DNA of 64,000 nt. Source: S5-327 sp965116015. GTDB taxonomy: Bacteria > Chloroflexota > Dehalococcoidia > Lucifugimonadales > Australimonadaceae. The DNA is taken from contig OZ220477.1 in the NCBI GenBank assembly GCA_965116015.1, forward strand, positions 2,108,001 through 2,172,000. Direction: 5' to 3'. The translations under genes were made by a program, and so were the position numbers. Shown one piece after another: positions 55,702-64,000 of the stretch. Under the pieces are notes generated by a model. The model saw only the letters and a list, made by a program, of their open reading frames with translations. It ran no database searches and was not told where the DNA came from. Positions within the stretch are counted from its first letter, which is position 1. Each line of letters starts with the position of its first letter.

Positions 55702-56565
55702 ATGCTTGACGGGATGCTGCAGTTGCCGCCTCAGAGTCCGATGTATCACGCGAACAATGTTGCGCGGTACGACAGGCAGGCTCTGATGACGGCGTACGAG
55801 GAGCAGTACGATTGCCGGCTGGTGGCTCTGGTGGGGCCGATTGCGGATCGGAGCGTGGCGCTGCTTGAGGACTTGATCTACGACGCTTCTCCGGGTCAGG
55901 ACTTGCATGTTCTGCTTCACTCGCCTGGGGGCGACGGGGAGGCTGCGGTTCGGCTGATACGGTCGATGCAGGCGCGGAGCAGGGAGGTTACGGTGGTTGT
56001 GCCGGATCAGGCGAAGAGCGCGGCGACGCTGCTTGCGCTGGGGGCGCATCACATATTGATGGGGCCGACGAGCGATCTGGGGCCGGTCGATCCGCAGTTG
56101 TTTGTGGGGGATGGGCAGTCGGGGCAGCTGGTGGCGGCGAAGGACATCATCGCGGCGGTTGAGGAGGCGGTGGAGGCTGTGCAGAAGGAGCCGAACACGC
56201 ATCGGATCTACGCGTCGCTGTTGGGGGGCGTCGACGCTATTCGGTTGCAGGAGGCGCGGTCGGCGCTGGAGAGGATAGAGGATCTGCTGGCGGAGGCGCT
56301 GAAGTCGAATCCTGACAGGAGCGAGAGCCTGATCGGGGGACTGAGGAAGAATCTGAAGAGGCCTCTCATTCACCGGACGAAGAGTCATGGGGCGATTTTC
56401 GGGATCGACGATGCGAGGAAGGCGGGGTTGCCAGTGCTTGATGCGAGGGAGCACGCGGAGCAGTGGCATACGCTCTGGCGGTTGTACGCCAAGTATGCCT
56501 CGCTTGGGGGGTTGGTTGTGGCGCACGAGGGGCGGCGCGTGTCGCATATTTTCGGGCTGGAGTGA
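55702..56565 (+). CDS. ClpP-fold serine protease (SDH/SppA-like)
   Basis: A 287-residue protein of the serine dehydrogenase proteinase group (S49-like, ClpP/crotonase fold). HVLLHSPGGDGEAAVRLIR is the oxyanion region, and PDQAKSAATLLALGAHHI holds the probable catalytic Ser. GPTSDLGPVDPQ follows as in relatives. No signal peptide or strong membrane helix is seen, so it is probably cytosolic or membrane-associated. Substrates are unknown. Confidence 0.85.
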   Translation: MLDGMLQLPPQSPMYHANNVARYDRQALMTAYEEQYDCRLVALVGPIADRSVALLEDLIYDASPGQDLHVLLHSPGGDGEAAVRLIRSMQARSREVTVVVPDQAKSAATLLALGAHHILMGPTSDLGPVDPQLFVGDGQSGQLVAAKDIIAAVEEAVEAVQKEPNTHRIYASLLGGVDAIRLQEARSALERIEDLLAEALKSNPDRSESLIGGLRKNLKRPLIHRTKSHGAIFGIDDARKAGLPVLDAREHAEQWHTLWRLYAKYASLGGLVVAHEGRRVSHIFGLE

Positions 56566-56604
56566 CGCGCCCGGGTTTGGGGCGAAGAGGGAGCGGGCCG
56601 GGTT

Positions 56605-57683
56605 ATGAAGGTTGCGTCGTTTGAGAGCAGGGCGATTCGCATACCGCGAGAGCCGGGTCCGTCGGGGCCTCGGGAGGAGGCGGACTACGTTACGCTGAAG
56701 CTGCGGACGGACGACGGCGTCGAGGGCATTGCCTACGCGGGATTCGCGTCGACGCTCGTGACGAAGGGGCTGAAGGCGGTGGTGGACGCTCTGGCGCAGG
56801 AGACGGTAGGGGCGGATCCGCATTCGGTGGAGCGGGTGGGGCGCGACTTGCTGAGGAAGGCGGGAGGCGGGTCGCCGGCGGGGCTGGTTACGCGGGCGGC
56901 GTCGGCGATCGATGTGGCGTTGTGGGATATCCGGGGGAAGGCGCTGGGGATGCCGGTGTGGAAGCTGCTAGGGGCGGACTCTGGGGTTGCGCCGACGTAC
57001 GCGAGCGGCTATCTGTGGCGGCATTATGGCGTTGATGCGCTCGCGGAGACGGCGGCGGCTCTGGCGTCTGAGGGATTCCGGGCGATGAAGTTTCGCATGG
57101 GGGGCGAGGCGTCGGCGCAGGCGGAGCTGGCGCGTTTACGGGCGATGCGCGAGGCTGTGGGCGGGGGGTCGACTTGATGGTGGACATCAATCAGGGGTGG
57201 AGCGTCGACAGGGCGATCGCGGTGGGGCGGGGGATGGCGGAGTACGGGCTTTTCTGGCTGGAGGATCCTACGCACTTCCAGGATTACGCGGGGCTGGCGC
57301 GGATCGCGGACGCGCTGGACACTCCGATCGCGGCGGGGGAGTATCACTACGGTGTGGAGCCGTTCCGCCATATGCTGGAGGCGCGGTCGGTTGATGTTGT
57401 GATGGTTGATCTGCTGCGGGCGGGGGGAATAACGCAGTGGATGAAGGTTGCGCATATGGCTGAGGCGCACAATCTGCCGGTAGTTACGCATTTGGCGCCG
57501 GAGGTTCTGGGTCATGCTCTGGCGGCGGCTCCGAACGGGTTGTACGTGGAGCATATGCCGTGGGCGTTTCCGCTGTTCGAGGAGCCGCCGCGTGTCAATG
57601 GGGAGGGGATGCTCGCGTTGTCCGACGCTCCGGGTTTGGGGTTGTCGTTCGATGAGGATCGTCTTGCGAGGGCGGCGCTCTAG
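56605..57683 (+). pseudogene. Mandelate racemase/enolase-superfamily enzyme, frameshifted
   Basis: Two overlapping frames make one enzyme of about 359 residues. The first (56605-57177) is the capping domain plus early barrel with FRAMKFRMGG (catalytic Lys). The second (57174-57683) continues with MVDINQGW, WLEDPTHF, AAGEYHYG (metal ligands Asp, Glu, Glu) and VVTHLAPE (His). Restoring one G to the six-G run at 57163-57168 joins VGGG to VDLMVDIN in frame. All catalytic residues are then present, so it may be a working gene with a sequencing error, or a recent break. It is probably a sugar-acid dehydratase or racemase. Confidence 0.85.
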
Positions 57684-57718
57684 ACGGGGTTGGAGGGGCG
57701 GAGTAGCATTACTGCCCG

Positions 57719-58081
57719 ATGAAGGTTGGCGACGTGATAGAGAAGCCGTGGGGGAGCGAGGAGATTCTCGATCTGTGCGCGGCGTATTGCGTGAAGCGTT
57801 TGCGCGTGCGACGGGGTCATCGTTTGAGTTTGCAGTATCACGAGCGGAAGCGCGAGACGATGATGCTGCTTTCGGGGAAGGCGGGCTTGCTGGTTGCGGG
57901 GGAGGGCGGTCGTTCGAGTTTGCCGATGGAGCGGTGGGAGGCGCACGTCGTTGAGCCGGGGGTGGAGCATCGGGTGGAGGGGTTGTCGGAGGAGGACGCG
58001 GTTATCCTGGAGGTGAGCACTCCGGAGCTGGACGATATCGTGCGGGTCGAGGACGACTACGGCAGGCAGACAGTTGTCTAG
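57719..58081 (+). CDS. Mannose-6-phosphate isomerase-like cupin
   Basis: A 120-residue single cupin of the type II phosphomannose isomerase group. GHRLSLQYHERKRETMMLLSG matches the LSLQxHxxRxE motif in its early part and carries metal-binding His and Glu; VVEPGVEHRVEGLS provides the third His. Short free-standing forms are often sugar-phosphate isomerase-like or accessory proteins. Its end overlaps the DUF418 gene by 8 bases. Confidence 0.85.
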   Translation: MKVGDVIEKPWGSEEILDLCAAYCVKRLRVRRGHRLSLQYHERKRETMMLLSGKAGLLVAGEGGRSSLPMERWEAHVVEPGVEHRVEGLSEEDAVILEVSTPELDDIVRVEDDYGRQTVV

Positions 58082-59279
58082 CGGGGGTCTGGCGAGGGGG
58101 TCTGGGAGCGGAGCGCCGGGGCGTTCCGAGGTTGCTGATTCGGGGCCGGTTCGCGGCGATGCGCGGATACTCAGCCTTGATCTGATTAGGGGCGTGGCTG
58201 TTCTCGGCATTCTGCTGATGAATGCGGTGCACTTCAGGTTCGGGTCGGCGCCCTACATGAATCTGAGCGCGGGGGGCTCGGAGACGTGGCTGGACTGGGC
58301 GGTGGGGATTTTCGGCGAGATTTTCGTCGACCAGAAGTTCATGGGGTTGTTTTCGCTGCTGTTCGGGGCGGGGGTGATTCTGTTCATCGACCGCGCGAGC
58401 GGGCGAGGTCGGCGCGCAGCGCTGCTGAATCTGTGGCGGAATGCGCTGCTGTTGCTTATCGGGATTCTGCATTTCGCGTTGTGGGAAGGCGACATCCTGA
58501 TGGTGTATGCGGCATCGTCGGTTTTTCTGCTGATTATGCGGAAGCTCCCGGACAGGGTTCTTGTCGCTGTGGGGGTCGCGGCGTTCACGCTCTCGGGGGC
58601 GGGGGCGCTGCTGGCGCAGCAGATGGCGAACACGACGGATGCGTCGCTGGCGGGAATCTGGACTCCGGGGGAAGTTACGGGTGAGGACGCGGCTCTTATC
58701 GAGTCTGTTGTTCTGCTGGCGTACTTTCTGCGGGCGCTGGGTCTGATTCTTGTGGGGGCAGGCCTGTACCGCATGGGTTTTATGAACGGGGGGTTGCCCG
58801 CGAGGACCTACCGGCTGATTGCGCTGGCAGGGACTTCGCTCGGCTTGGCGCTTGCCGCTGTTAGCGTTGTGGTTACTGAGGCGGGGGATTACTCGCGGGA
58901 TGTTGCTTTCGTTGGCCAGCTTCCGAATACGCTTGGGACGATTCCGGCTTCGCTGGGTTATATGAGCATCATCATTCTGTGGAATAACCGTCCGGATAGC
59001 TGGCTGAAGGGGCGTTTGCGGGCAGTGGGGAGGATGGCGCTGACGAACTACCTGGCGCAGACGGTTCTGGGCGTGCTGACGCTGACTGTTCTGCTGGGCG
59101 ACGCTGATTGGGTGAACCGTGGCGCCGTGCTGGCGTTCGTGGTCGCGGTGTGGGCGCTGCAGCTGTGGTGGTCGCAGGCGTGGCTGAGCCGTTTCCTGTT
59201 CGGGCCTGTGGAGTGGGCCTGGCGAGCGGCGACGTATCGGAGGATGCAGCCGCTGCGGCGCGCTCGGGAGGCGGGTTAG
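58074..59279 (+). CDS. DUF418-family membrane protein
   Basis: About 400 residues with eight to ten membrane helices. LDLIRGVAVLGILLMNAVHF at the start, LFSLLFGAGVILFIDRA, and the C-terminal DUF418 block GRMALTNYLAQTVLGVLT are characteristic. The function is unknown; relatives include YeiB. The first about 30 residues before RGDARILSLDLIRG are Gly/Ser-rich, so the true start may be a little downstream of TTG 58074. Confidence 0.87.
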   Translation: MSSGGLARGSGSGAPGRSEVADSGPVRGDARILSLDLIRGVAVLGILLMNAVHFRFGSAPYMNLSAGGSETWLDWAVGIFGEIFVDQKFMGLFSLLFGAGVILFIDRASGRGRRAALLNLWRNALLLLIGILHFALWEGDILMVYAASSVFLLIMRKLPDRVLVAVGVAAFTLSGAGALLAQQMANTTDASLAGIWTPGEVTGEDAALIESVVLLAYFLRALGLILVGAGLYRMGFMNGGLPARTYRLIALAGTSLGLALAAVSVVVTEAGDYSRDVAFVGQLPNTLGTIPASLGYMSIIILWNNRPDSWLKGRLRAVGRMALTNYLAQTVLGVLTLTVLLGDADWVNRGAVLAFVVAVWALQLWWSQAWLSRFLFGPVEWAWRAATYRRMQPLRRAREAG

Positions 59280-59321
59280 CGTCGCGGGGGGGGGCTTGGG
59301 GGGTAGCGCGGGTTGTTGCCG

Positions 59322-60647
59322 CTATTGGACGGAACCGCGAATTTTCTGGAGGGAGGTTCGGAGGGCGGCGACGGTGGCGTAGAGAGAGTCGAGGGCGGCT
59401 TTGTCGCGGGCGAGAGCGGAGCGGACATCGGCGATCTTCTGCTCGACCTCGGATGTCAGGGTGGGGGCTGAGTTTGTTGGTGAATTCTGGGAGGGCTTCT
59501 CGTCGTTGGTGGCGTCGCCCTGGAGGACGGCGGCCTGGATTGCGGCGCCGATGGCGACGACTTCGTCGGGGTTGACGCCGCGGTGTGGTTCTTTGCCGAA
59601 GAGTTGTTTGGCTTTGTCGATGATGGCTGGCATGCGGGTCATACCGCCGACGAGGATGACTTCGGCGATGTCGGAGGGTTGGACGCCGGCGTCTTTGAGG
59701 GCTTCGCGGCAGGAGGCTTCAACACGGCCGATGAGGTTGGCGGCGAGTTGTTCGAGTTTGGAGCGAGAGAGGGTTGTGGAGAGATGTTTGGGGCCTGAGG
59801 CGTCGGCGGTGATGAAGGGTAGGTTGATGTCGGCCTGGACGAAGTTGGAGAGTTCGATTTTGGCGCGTTCGGCGGCTTCCTTGAGGCGCTGGACGGCTAT
59901 TTTGTCGTTTCGGAGGTCGATGCCTTGTTCTTTGCGGAACTCGTCGGCGAGCCATTCGATGATGCGCTGGTCGAAGTCGCCGCCGAGGCAGGTGTCGCCA
60001 TTGGTGGATTTGACTTCGAAGACGCCGTCGCCGACGTGGAGGATGGAGATGTCGAAGGCACCCTCGTCGAGGTCGAAGACGGCGATGATCTCGTCGTGTC
60101 GTTTGTCGAGGCCGTATGCGAGGGCGGCTGCGGTGGGTTCGTTGATGATGCGTAGGACGTCGAGGCCTGCGATGGATCCGGCGTCTTTGGTGGCTTGTCG
60201 CTGGCTGTCGTTGAAGTATGCGGGAACGGTGATGACGGACTGAGAGACGGATTCGCCGAGCCTTGCTTCGGCGTCGGCTTTGAGTTTCTGGAGGACCATG
60301 GCGGATATTTCGGGAGGGGAGTAGTCGCGGTCGCCCATCGTGACGACGACGTCGCCGGCCCGCCCTGGTTTGGTGGTGTAGCTGAGTGTGGGTCGTTCGG
60401 ATTCGATTTCGGCGAATTTTCGTCCGATGAGCCGTTTGACGGAGTAGGCGGTGTTTTCGGGGTTCTGGGCGGCTTGTCGTTTGGCGACGACGCCGATGTA
60501 GCGTTCGCCGGTTTTGGGGTTGACGGCGACGACGGAGGGGGTGGTTCGGTTGCCCTCGGAGTTTTCGAGGACGAGTGGTTCGCCGCCTTCCATAACGGCC
60601 ATAGCGGAGTTAGTTGTTCCGAGGTCGATGCCGATTACCCTAGCCAC
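59322..60647 (-). CDS. DnaK paralogue lacking the substrate-binding domain
   Basis: A 441-residue Hsp70-like protein nearly identical to the adjacent DnaK over the nucleotide-binding domain (about 1-380). Then the peptide-binding domain is missing and the frame joins a short new linker to a tail matching the last part of DnaK (EVEQKIADVRSALARD, then LRTSLQKI). Two ATP-site changes stand out: the phosphate loop DLGGGTFD reads DLDEGAFD, and GGDDFD has lost one Asp. IGIDLGTTNSA and the rest of the domain are conserved. It lies about 120 bp downstream of dnaK. It is either a degenerating duplicate or a pseudo-chaperone; the open frame argues for some selection. Confidence 0.88.
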   Translation of the reverse strand: MARVIGIDLGTTNSAMAVMEGGEPLVLENSEGNRTTPSVVAVNPKTGERYIGVVAKRQAAQNPENTAYSVKRLIGRKFAEIESERPTLSYTTKPGRAGDVVVTMGDRDYSPPEISAMVLQKLKADAEARLGESVSQSVITVPAYFNDSQRQATKDAGSIAGLDVLRIINEPTAAALAYGLDKRHDEIIAVFDLDEGAFDISILHVGDGVFEVKSTNGDTCLGGDFDQRIIEWLADEFRKEQGIDLRNDKIAVQRLKEAAERAKIELSNFVQADINLPFITADASGPKHLSTTLSRSKLEQLAANLIGRVEASCREALKDAGVQPSDIAEVILVGGMTRMPAIIDKAKQLFGKEPHRGVNPDEVVAIGAAIQAAVLQGDATNDEKPSQNSPTNSAPTLTSEVEQKIADVRSALARDKAALDSLYATVAALRTSLQKIRGSVQ

Positions 60648-60770
60648 TACTGATGAGTTCCTTCGCTTTCCAGCGGGGGATTCGGTTGGGGGAGAGTGAG
60701 CAGACTCGGCAGGCGGGGGCGGCTGTTAGGCCGCTCCCCGCTGTCGTGCGCGGCGGTTGTTGGTGGGCCG

Positions 60771-62663
60771 CTAGACTTCGCGGTATTCGCCTTCGATGGT
60801 GTCGCCTGGGTCGGCGTCCGGGGGGGTGTTGGCGGGGTTGGCGGTGGGGTCGGGGGGTTGCTGCTGGTAGATGGTTTCGCCGATCTTCTGGAGGGATGTC
60901 TGGAGAGCGGCTACAGCGGCGTTGAGGGAGTCGAGGTCGGCGTCGTCGCGGGAGAGGGCGGATCGGACGCCGGCGATCTTCTGTTCGATTTCGGGTTTGA
61001 GGTCGGGGCTGATTTTGTCGGCGAATTCGGCGAGGGTTTTCTCTGCCTGGTAAGCGGCGGAGTCGGCGAGGTTTCGGGCTTCGACGAGGGCACGGCGTTG
61101 TTTGTCTTCTTCGGCGTGGAGTTCGGCTTCCTTGACGAGGAGGTTGATTTCGTCTTTGGAGAGGCCGGAGCTTGCGGTGATGGTGATGCGCTGTTCCTTG
61201 CCGGTGGCTTTGTCTTTGGCGGAGACGTTGAGGATGCCGTTGGCGTCGATGTCGAAGGCGACTTCGATCTGGGGGATGCCGCGGGGGGCAGGGGCGATGC
61301 CGTCGAGGTTGAATTTCCCGATGGATTTGTTCTCGGAGGCCATAGTGCGTTCGCCCTGGAGGACGTGGATCTCGACGGCGGGCTGTCCGTCGGCGGCGGT
61401 GGTGAAGATTTCGCTCTTGGCGGTTGGGATGGTGGTGTTGCGCTGGATGAGGGGGGTCATCACCTGGCCCTGGGTTTCGATGCCGAGGGTGAGAGGGGTT
61501 ACGTCGAGGAGGACGATGTCGGTGACGTCGCCTTGGAGGACGCCAGCCTGGATGGCGGCGCCGACGGCGACGACTTCGTCGGGGTTGACGCCGCGGTGGG
61601 GGTCTTTGCCGAAGAGTTGTTTGGCTTTGTCGATGATGGCTGGCATGCGAGTCATACCGCCGACGAGGATGACTTCGGCGATGTCGGAGGGTTGGACGCC
61701 GGCGTCTTTGAGGGCTTCGCGGCAGGGGGAGTCGGCGCGGTCGATGAGGTCGGCGGCGAGTTGTTCGAGTTTGGAGCGAGAGAGGGTAGTGGAGAGGTGT
61801 TTGGGTCCTGAGGCGTCTGCGGTGATGAAGGGTAGGTTGATGTCGGCCTGGACGACGTTGGAGAGTTCGATTTTGGCGCGTTCGGCGGCTTCTTTGAGGC
61901 GCTGGACGGCCATTTTGTCGTTGCGGAGGTCGATGCCTTGTTCTTTGCGGAACTCGTCGGCGAGCCATTCGATGATGCGCTGGTCGAAGTCGTCGCCGCC
62001 GAGGTGTGTGTCGCCGTTGGTGGATTTGACTTCGAAGACGCCGTCGCCGACGTGGAGGATGGAGATGTCGAAGGTTCCGCCGCCGAGGTCGAAGACGGCG
62101 ATGATTTCGTCGTGTCGTTTGTCGAGGCCGTATGCGAGGGCGGCTGCGGTGGGTTCGTTGATGATGCGTAGGACGTCGAGGCCTGCGATGGATCCGGCGT
62201 CTTTGGTGGCTTGGCGCTGGCTGTCGTTGAAGTATGCGGGAACGGTGATGACGGCCTGAGAGACGGATTCGCCGAGCCTTGCTTCGGCGTCGGCTTTGAG
62301 TTTCTGGAGGACCATGGCGGATATTTCGGGAGGGGAGTAGTCGCGGTCGCCCATAGTGACGACGACGTCGCCGGCTCGGCCTGATTTGGTGGTGTAGCTG
62401 AGTGTGGGTCGTTCGGATTCGATCTCGGCGAATTTTCTTCCGATGAGTCGTTTGACGGAGTAGGCGGTGTTTTCGGGGTTCTGGACGGCTTGTCGTTTGG
62501 CGACGACGCCGATGTAGCGTTCGCCGGTTTTGGGGTTGACGGCGACGACGGATGGAGTGGTTCGGTTGCCCTCGGAGTTTTCGAGGACGAGTGGTTCGCC
62601 GCCTTCCATGACGGCCATAGCGGAGTTAGTTGTTCCGAGGTCGATGCCGATTACCTTAGCCAT
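60771..62663 (-). CDS. dnaK: Molecular chaperone DnaK (Hsp70)
   Basis: A 630-residue Hsp70. The nucleotide-binding domain has IGIDLGTTNSAMAV, VFDLGGGTFDIS (194-197 GGGT), GGDDFDQR and ILVGGMTRMPAI. The linker DIVLLDVTPLTLGIET leads to the peptide-binding domain (NTTIPTAKSEIFTTAADGQ in part) and the helical lid. The C-terminus is acidic (EGEYREV). It overlaps grpE by 8 bases and forms the operon hspR-grpE-dnaK; no dnaJ follows. Confidence 0.97.
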   Translation of the reverse strand: MAKVIGIDLGTTNSAMAVMEGGEPLVLENSEGNRTTPSVVAVNPKTGERYIGVVAKRQAVQNPENTAYSVKRLIGRKFAEIESERPTLSYTTKSGRAGDVVVTMGDRDYSPPEISAMVLQKLKADAEARLGESVSQAVITVPAYFNDSQRQATKDAGSIAGLDVLRIINEPTAAALAYGLDKRHDEIIAVFDLGGGTFDISILHVGDGVFEVKSTNGDTHLGGDDFDQRIIEWLADEFRKEQGIDLRNDKMAVQRLKEAAERAKIELSNVVQADINLPFITADASGPKHLSTTLSRSKLEQLAADLIDRADSPCREALKDAGVQPSDIAEVILVGGMTRMPAIIDKAKQLFGKDPHRGVNPDEVVAVGAAIQAGVLQGDVTDIVLLDVTPLTLGIETQGQVMTPLIQRNTTIPTAKSEIFTTAADGQPAVEIHVLQGERTMASENKSIGKFNLDGIAPAPRGIPQIEVAFDIDANGILNVSAKDKATGKEQRITITASSGLSKDEINLLVKEAELHAEEDKQRRALVEARNLADSAAYQAEKTLAEFADKISPDLKPEIEQKIAGVRSALSRDDADLDSLNAAVAALQTSLQKIGETIYQQQPPDPTANPANTPPDADPGDTIEGEYREV

Positions 62664-63363
62664 TGGTGATGAGCTCCTTCTCGTCTGGATTGTCTGGATT
62701 GTCTGGATGCGTGGCGGTTGGGGTAGCGTGGTTGTTCGGGGGCGCGGTAGCGGCGGCGCTGTTCGCGTCGGGATTGTTCTCGGGGCCGCCGGGGCCGCTG
62801 GATACGATTACCTGGGCAGGGCGCAGCACGCGGTCGGGGCTGCGGTAGCCGGGTCGGAAAGTGGAGAGCGCGCAGCCGGCGGGATGCTCGGCGGAGGGCT
62901 GGTGGTGGATTGCTTCGTGTTCGTGGGGGTCGAACAGGTCGCCGGGGGCGGGGTCGATTCTGGAGACTCCCTCATTCTTGATGAAGGAGTGGAGTTCGAG
63001 CAAGACGCTGCGGACGCCGTCGCTCCAGCCTGGGGGGGCGTCGTGGGGGAGTTTGGCGACGGCGCGTTCGAGATCGTCGACGCAGGGGAGGAGCCTGGCG
63101 AGTACGGAGTTCGAGGCGTTGCGGACGAGCATTCCGCGCTCTTCTTCGACGCGCCGCTTGTAGTTCTGGTAGTCGGCTGTGGCGCGCAGCGCCAGGTCTT
63201 TCCAGTGGTCGCGGTCTTGTTCGAGCTGGGTTATGGGGTCGGGGGCGCGGTTGGGGGGCTGCTCCGCGGCGCTCTGGTCGGAGGAGGCGGGGGCGCCGGA
63301 GCCGTCGGCGGGATGGTCGGCTGGATTGGGGTTGTCGGGATTGTGGGTGGTCATAGGGTTCAC
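62656..63363 (-). CDS. grpE: Nucleotide exchange factor GrpE
   Basis: A 235-residue GrpE. The disordered Asn/Pro/Asp-rich N-terminus is followed by the long helix DHWKDLALRATADYQNYKRR, then the head with FDPHEHEAIHHQ and RVLRPAQVIVS. The C-terminal 45 residues are an unusual Asn/Pro/Thr-rich tail ending in NPDNPDNPDEK, encoded by a 9-bp tandem repeat (62683-62709). The start is GTG 63363 or ATG 63354; it sits 1 base after the hspR stop. Confidence 0.95.
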   Translation of the reverse strand: MNPMTTHNPDNPNPADHPADGSGAPASSDQSAAEQPPNRAPDPITQLEQDRDHWKDLALRATADYQNYKRRVEEERGMLVRNASNSVLARLLPCVDDLERAVAKLPHDAPPGWSDGVRSVLLELHSFIKNEGVSRIDPAPGDLFDPHEHEAIHHQPSAEHPAGCALSTFRPGYRSPDRVLRPAQVIVSSGPGGPENNPDANSAAATAPPNNHATPTATHPDNPDNPDEKELITNG

Positions 63364-63364
63364 T

Positions 63365-63892
63365 CTACTCGATGGCGGTTTGTTGTTCGGCGGGCTTGGG
63401 GCGCAGCCGGGACGGAGGGGCGTTGCCCATAAACATATCGACGATTTCTTGCATTGCTTGTTCGAACGAGGGGGAGGGCAGGGCGGCTTGGCGCTCGGCG
63501 GCGTCCATAGCTTTGGTGAGGCGGTCGAACACGCTGAGGGCCATTCCGACGCCGGCGAGGTTGAGGCGCATTTCGTCGACGAGGTGCTTGATCATACGGA
63601 GTTTGGCGATGTCGCTCTCTGAGTAGAGGCGGAGCATTCCCATAGTGCGGGATGGGCGGACGAGGCCTGCGCGCTCGTACTTGCGGAGCGTTTGGGGGTG
63701 CATGTGGAGGATGCGGGCGGCGACGCTGATTATGTAGACGCCCTCGGCCTCGCGCGGGGGTTCGGGTTGGGGTTCCGGGGGGGGAGTGTGGCGCGGCTGG
63801 CTGGCTGGAAGTCCGGGGCGGGGGTTGGGGTTGAGCGGGGAGAGGTGGGGGTTGGTCTGCTGGGCGATGGTTGGTCTGGGTCGATATTGCAT
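63365..63892 (-). CDS. hspR: HspR-type MerR-family heat-shock repressor
   Basis: A 175-residue regulator. A Pro-rich N-terminal 50 residues precede a MerR helix-turn-helix: VYIISVAARILHMHPQTLRK followed by YERAGLVRPSRT and RLYSESDIAKLRMIKHL. HspR normally represses the dnaK operon with DnaK as corepressor, binding HAIR sites. No clear HAIR element is visible in the last 108 bases of the window; a possible promoter (-10 TACACT on the minus strand at 63978-63973) sits at the edge, so the operator may lie beyond it. Confidence 0.9.
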   Translation of the reverse strand: MQYRPRPTIAQQTNPHLSPLNPNPRPGLPASQPRHTPPPEPQPEPPREAEGVYIISVAARILHMHPQTLRKYERAGLVRPSRTMGMLRLYSESDIAKLRMIKHLVDEMRLNLAGVGMALSVFDRLTKAMDAAERQAALPSPSFEQAMQEIVDMFMGNAPPSRLRPKPAEQQTAIE

Positions 63893-64000
63893 AGGGGGGG
63901 TTCTCTTTTCGTCAGCGGGGTGCGCAAGGAGGTGTGCGCAGGAGGGGGTTGCAATTGCTGGCGCCGAAGAGTAGTGTATTGATTGATATGGAGCGTATCA

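Noticed and set aside
63893..64000. A HAIR operator upstream of hspR
   Set aside because: No convincing CTTGAGT-N7-ACTCAAG palindrome is present in the 108 bases available.

Overview
This 64 kb window is a high-GC bacterial chromosome segment, most likely from a Chloroflexota bacterium of the Dehalococcoidia/SAR202 type. That placement is an inference from gene content. It rests on an HspR-headed grpE-dnaK cluster together with a CIRCE-controlled groESL, a Rex repressor, a complete F1Fo ATP synthase operon, the rpmE-DUF1385 pair, and a large secreted acidic protein whose C-terminal GWNLVSLP-type repeats recall surface-layer proteins of that group. No 16S rRNA or other decisive marker is present.

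Layout. 0-15.4 kb: housekeeping genes (phosphoesterase, rpsP-khpA-rimM, a yebC-ruvC-ruvA cluster, a Rieske oxygenase, tRNA-Lys, yvcK, dcd, uvrA) and a DNA methyltransferase/MutH-like endonuclease pair joined by a 17-C tract. 15.5-24 kb: a frameshifted Lhr-type helicase, a tandemly fused beta-hydroxyacid dehydrogenase, an aldo/keto reductase and a SLOG-fold protein. 24-31 kb: ffh, a biotin carboxylase with its biotin carrier, a Rieske ferredoxin, and groES-groEL. 31-44 kb: gyrA, rplU-rpmA-rpmE, DUF1385, the surface protein, bioY, a metallo-beta-lactamase-fold protein and recN. 44-54 kb: a bifunctional-nuclease-domain protein, the ATP synthase operon, rex and DUF503. 54-64 kb: a deacetylase, a ClpP-fold protease, a frameshifted enolase-superfamily gene, a cupin, DUF418, then on the minus strand hspR-grpE-dnaK followed by a second, substrate-domain-less dnaK.

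The intergenic DNA stands out. It is extremely G-rich on the + strand from about 15.5 kb onward and holds several tandem repeat arrays. Some arrays are copies of gene edges: the start of rpmE is repeated so that three 16-codon leader peptides precede the real gene, and the stop region of the metallo-beta-lactamase gene is repeated downstream of it. Three G/C homopolymers of 17-18 bases occur, one inside the restriction-modification locus and two in upstream regions. They look like slippage tracts, although homopolymer sequencing error cannot be excluded.

The most interesting items are three. The poly-C switch could give a short methyltransferase, a long-tailed one, or a methyltransferase-endonuclease fusion. 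The DnaK paralogue has an altered ATP-binding loop and no peptide-binding domain. The third is the rpmE leader-peptide array. Two genes (lhr and the enolase-superfamily gene) carry single-base frameshifts at short G/C runs, which may be real or artefactual.
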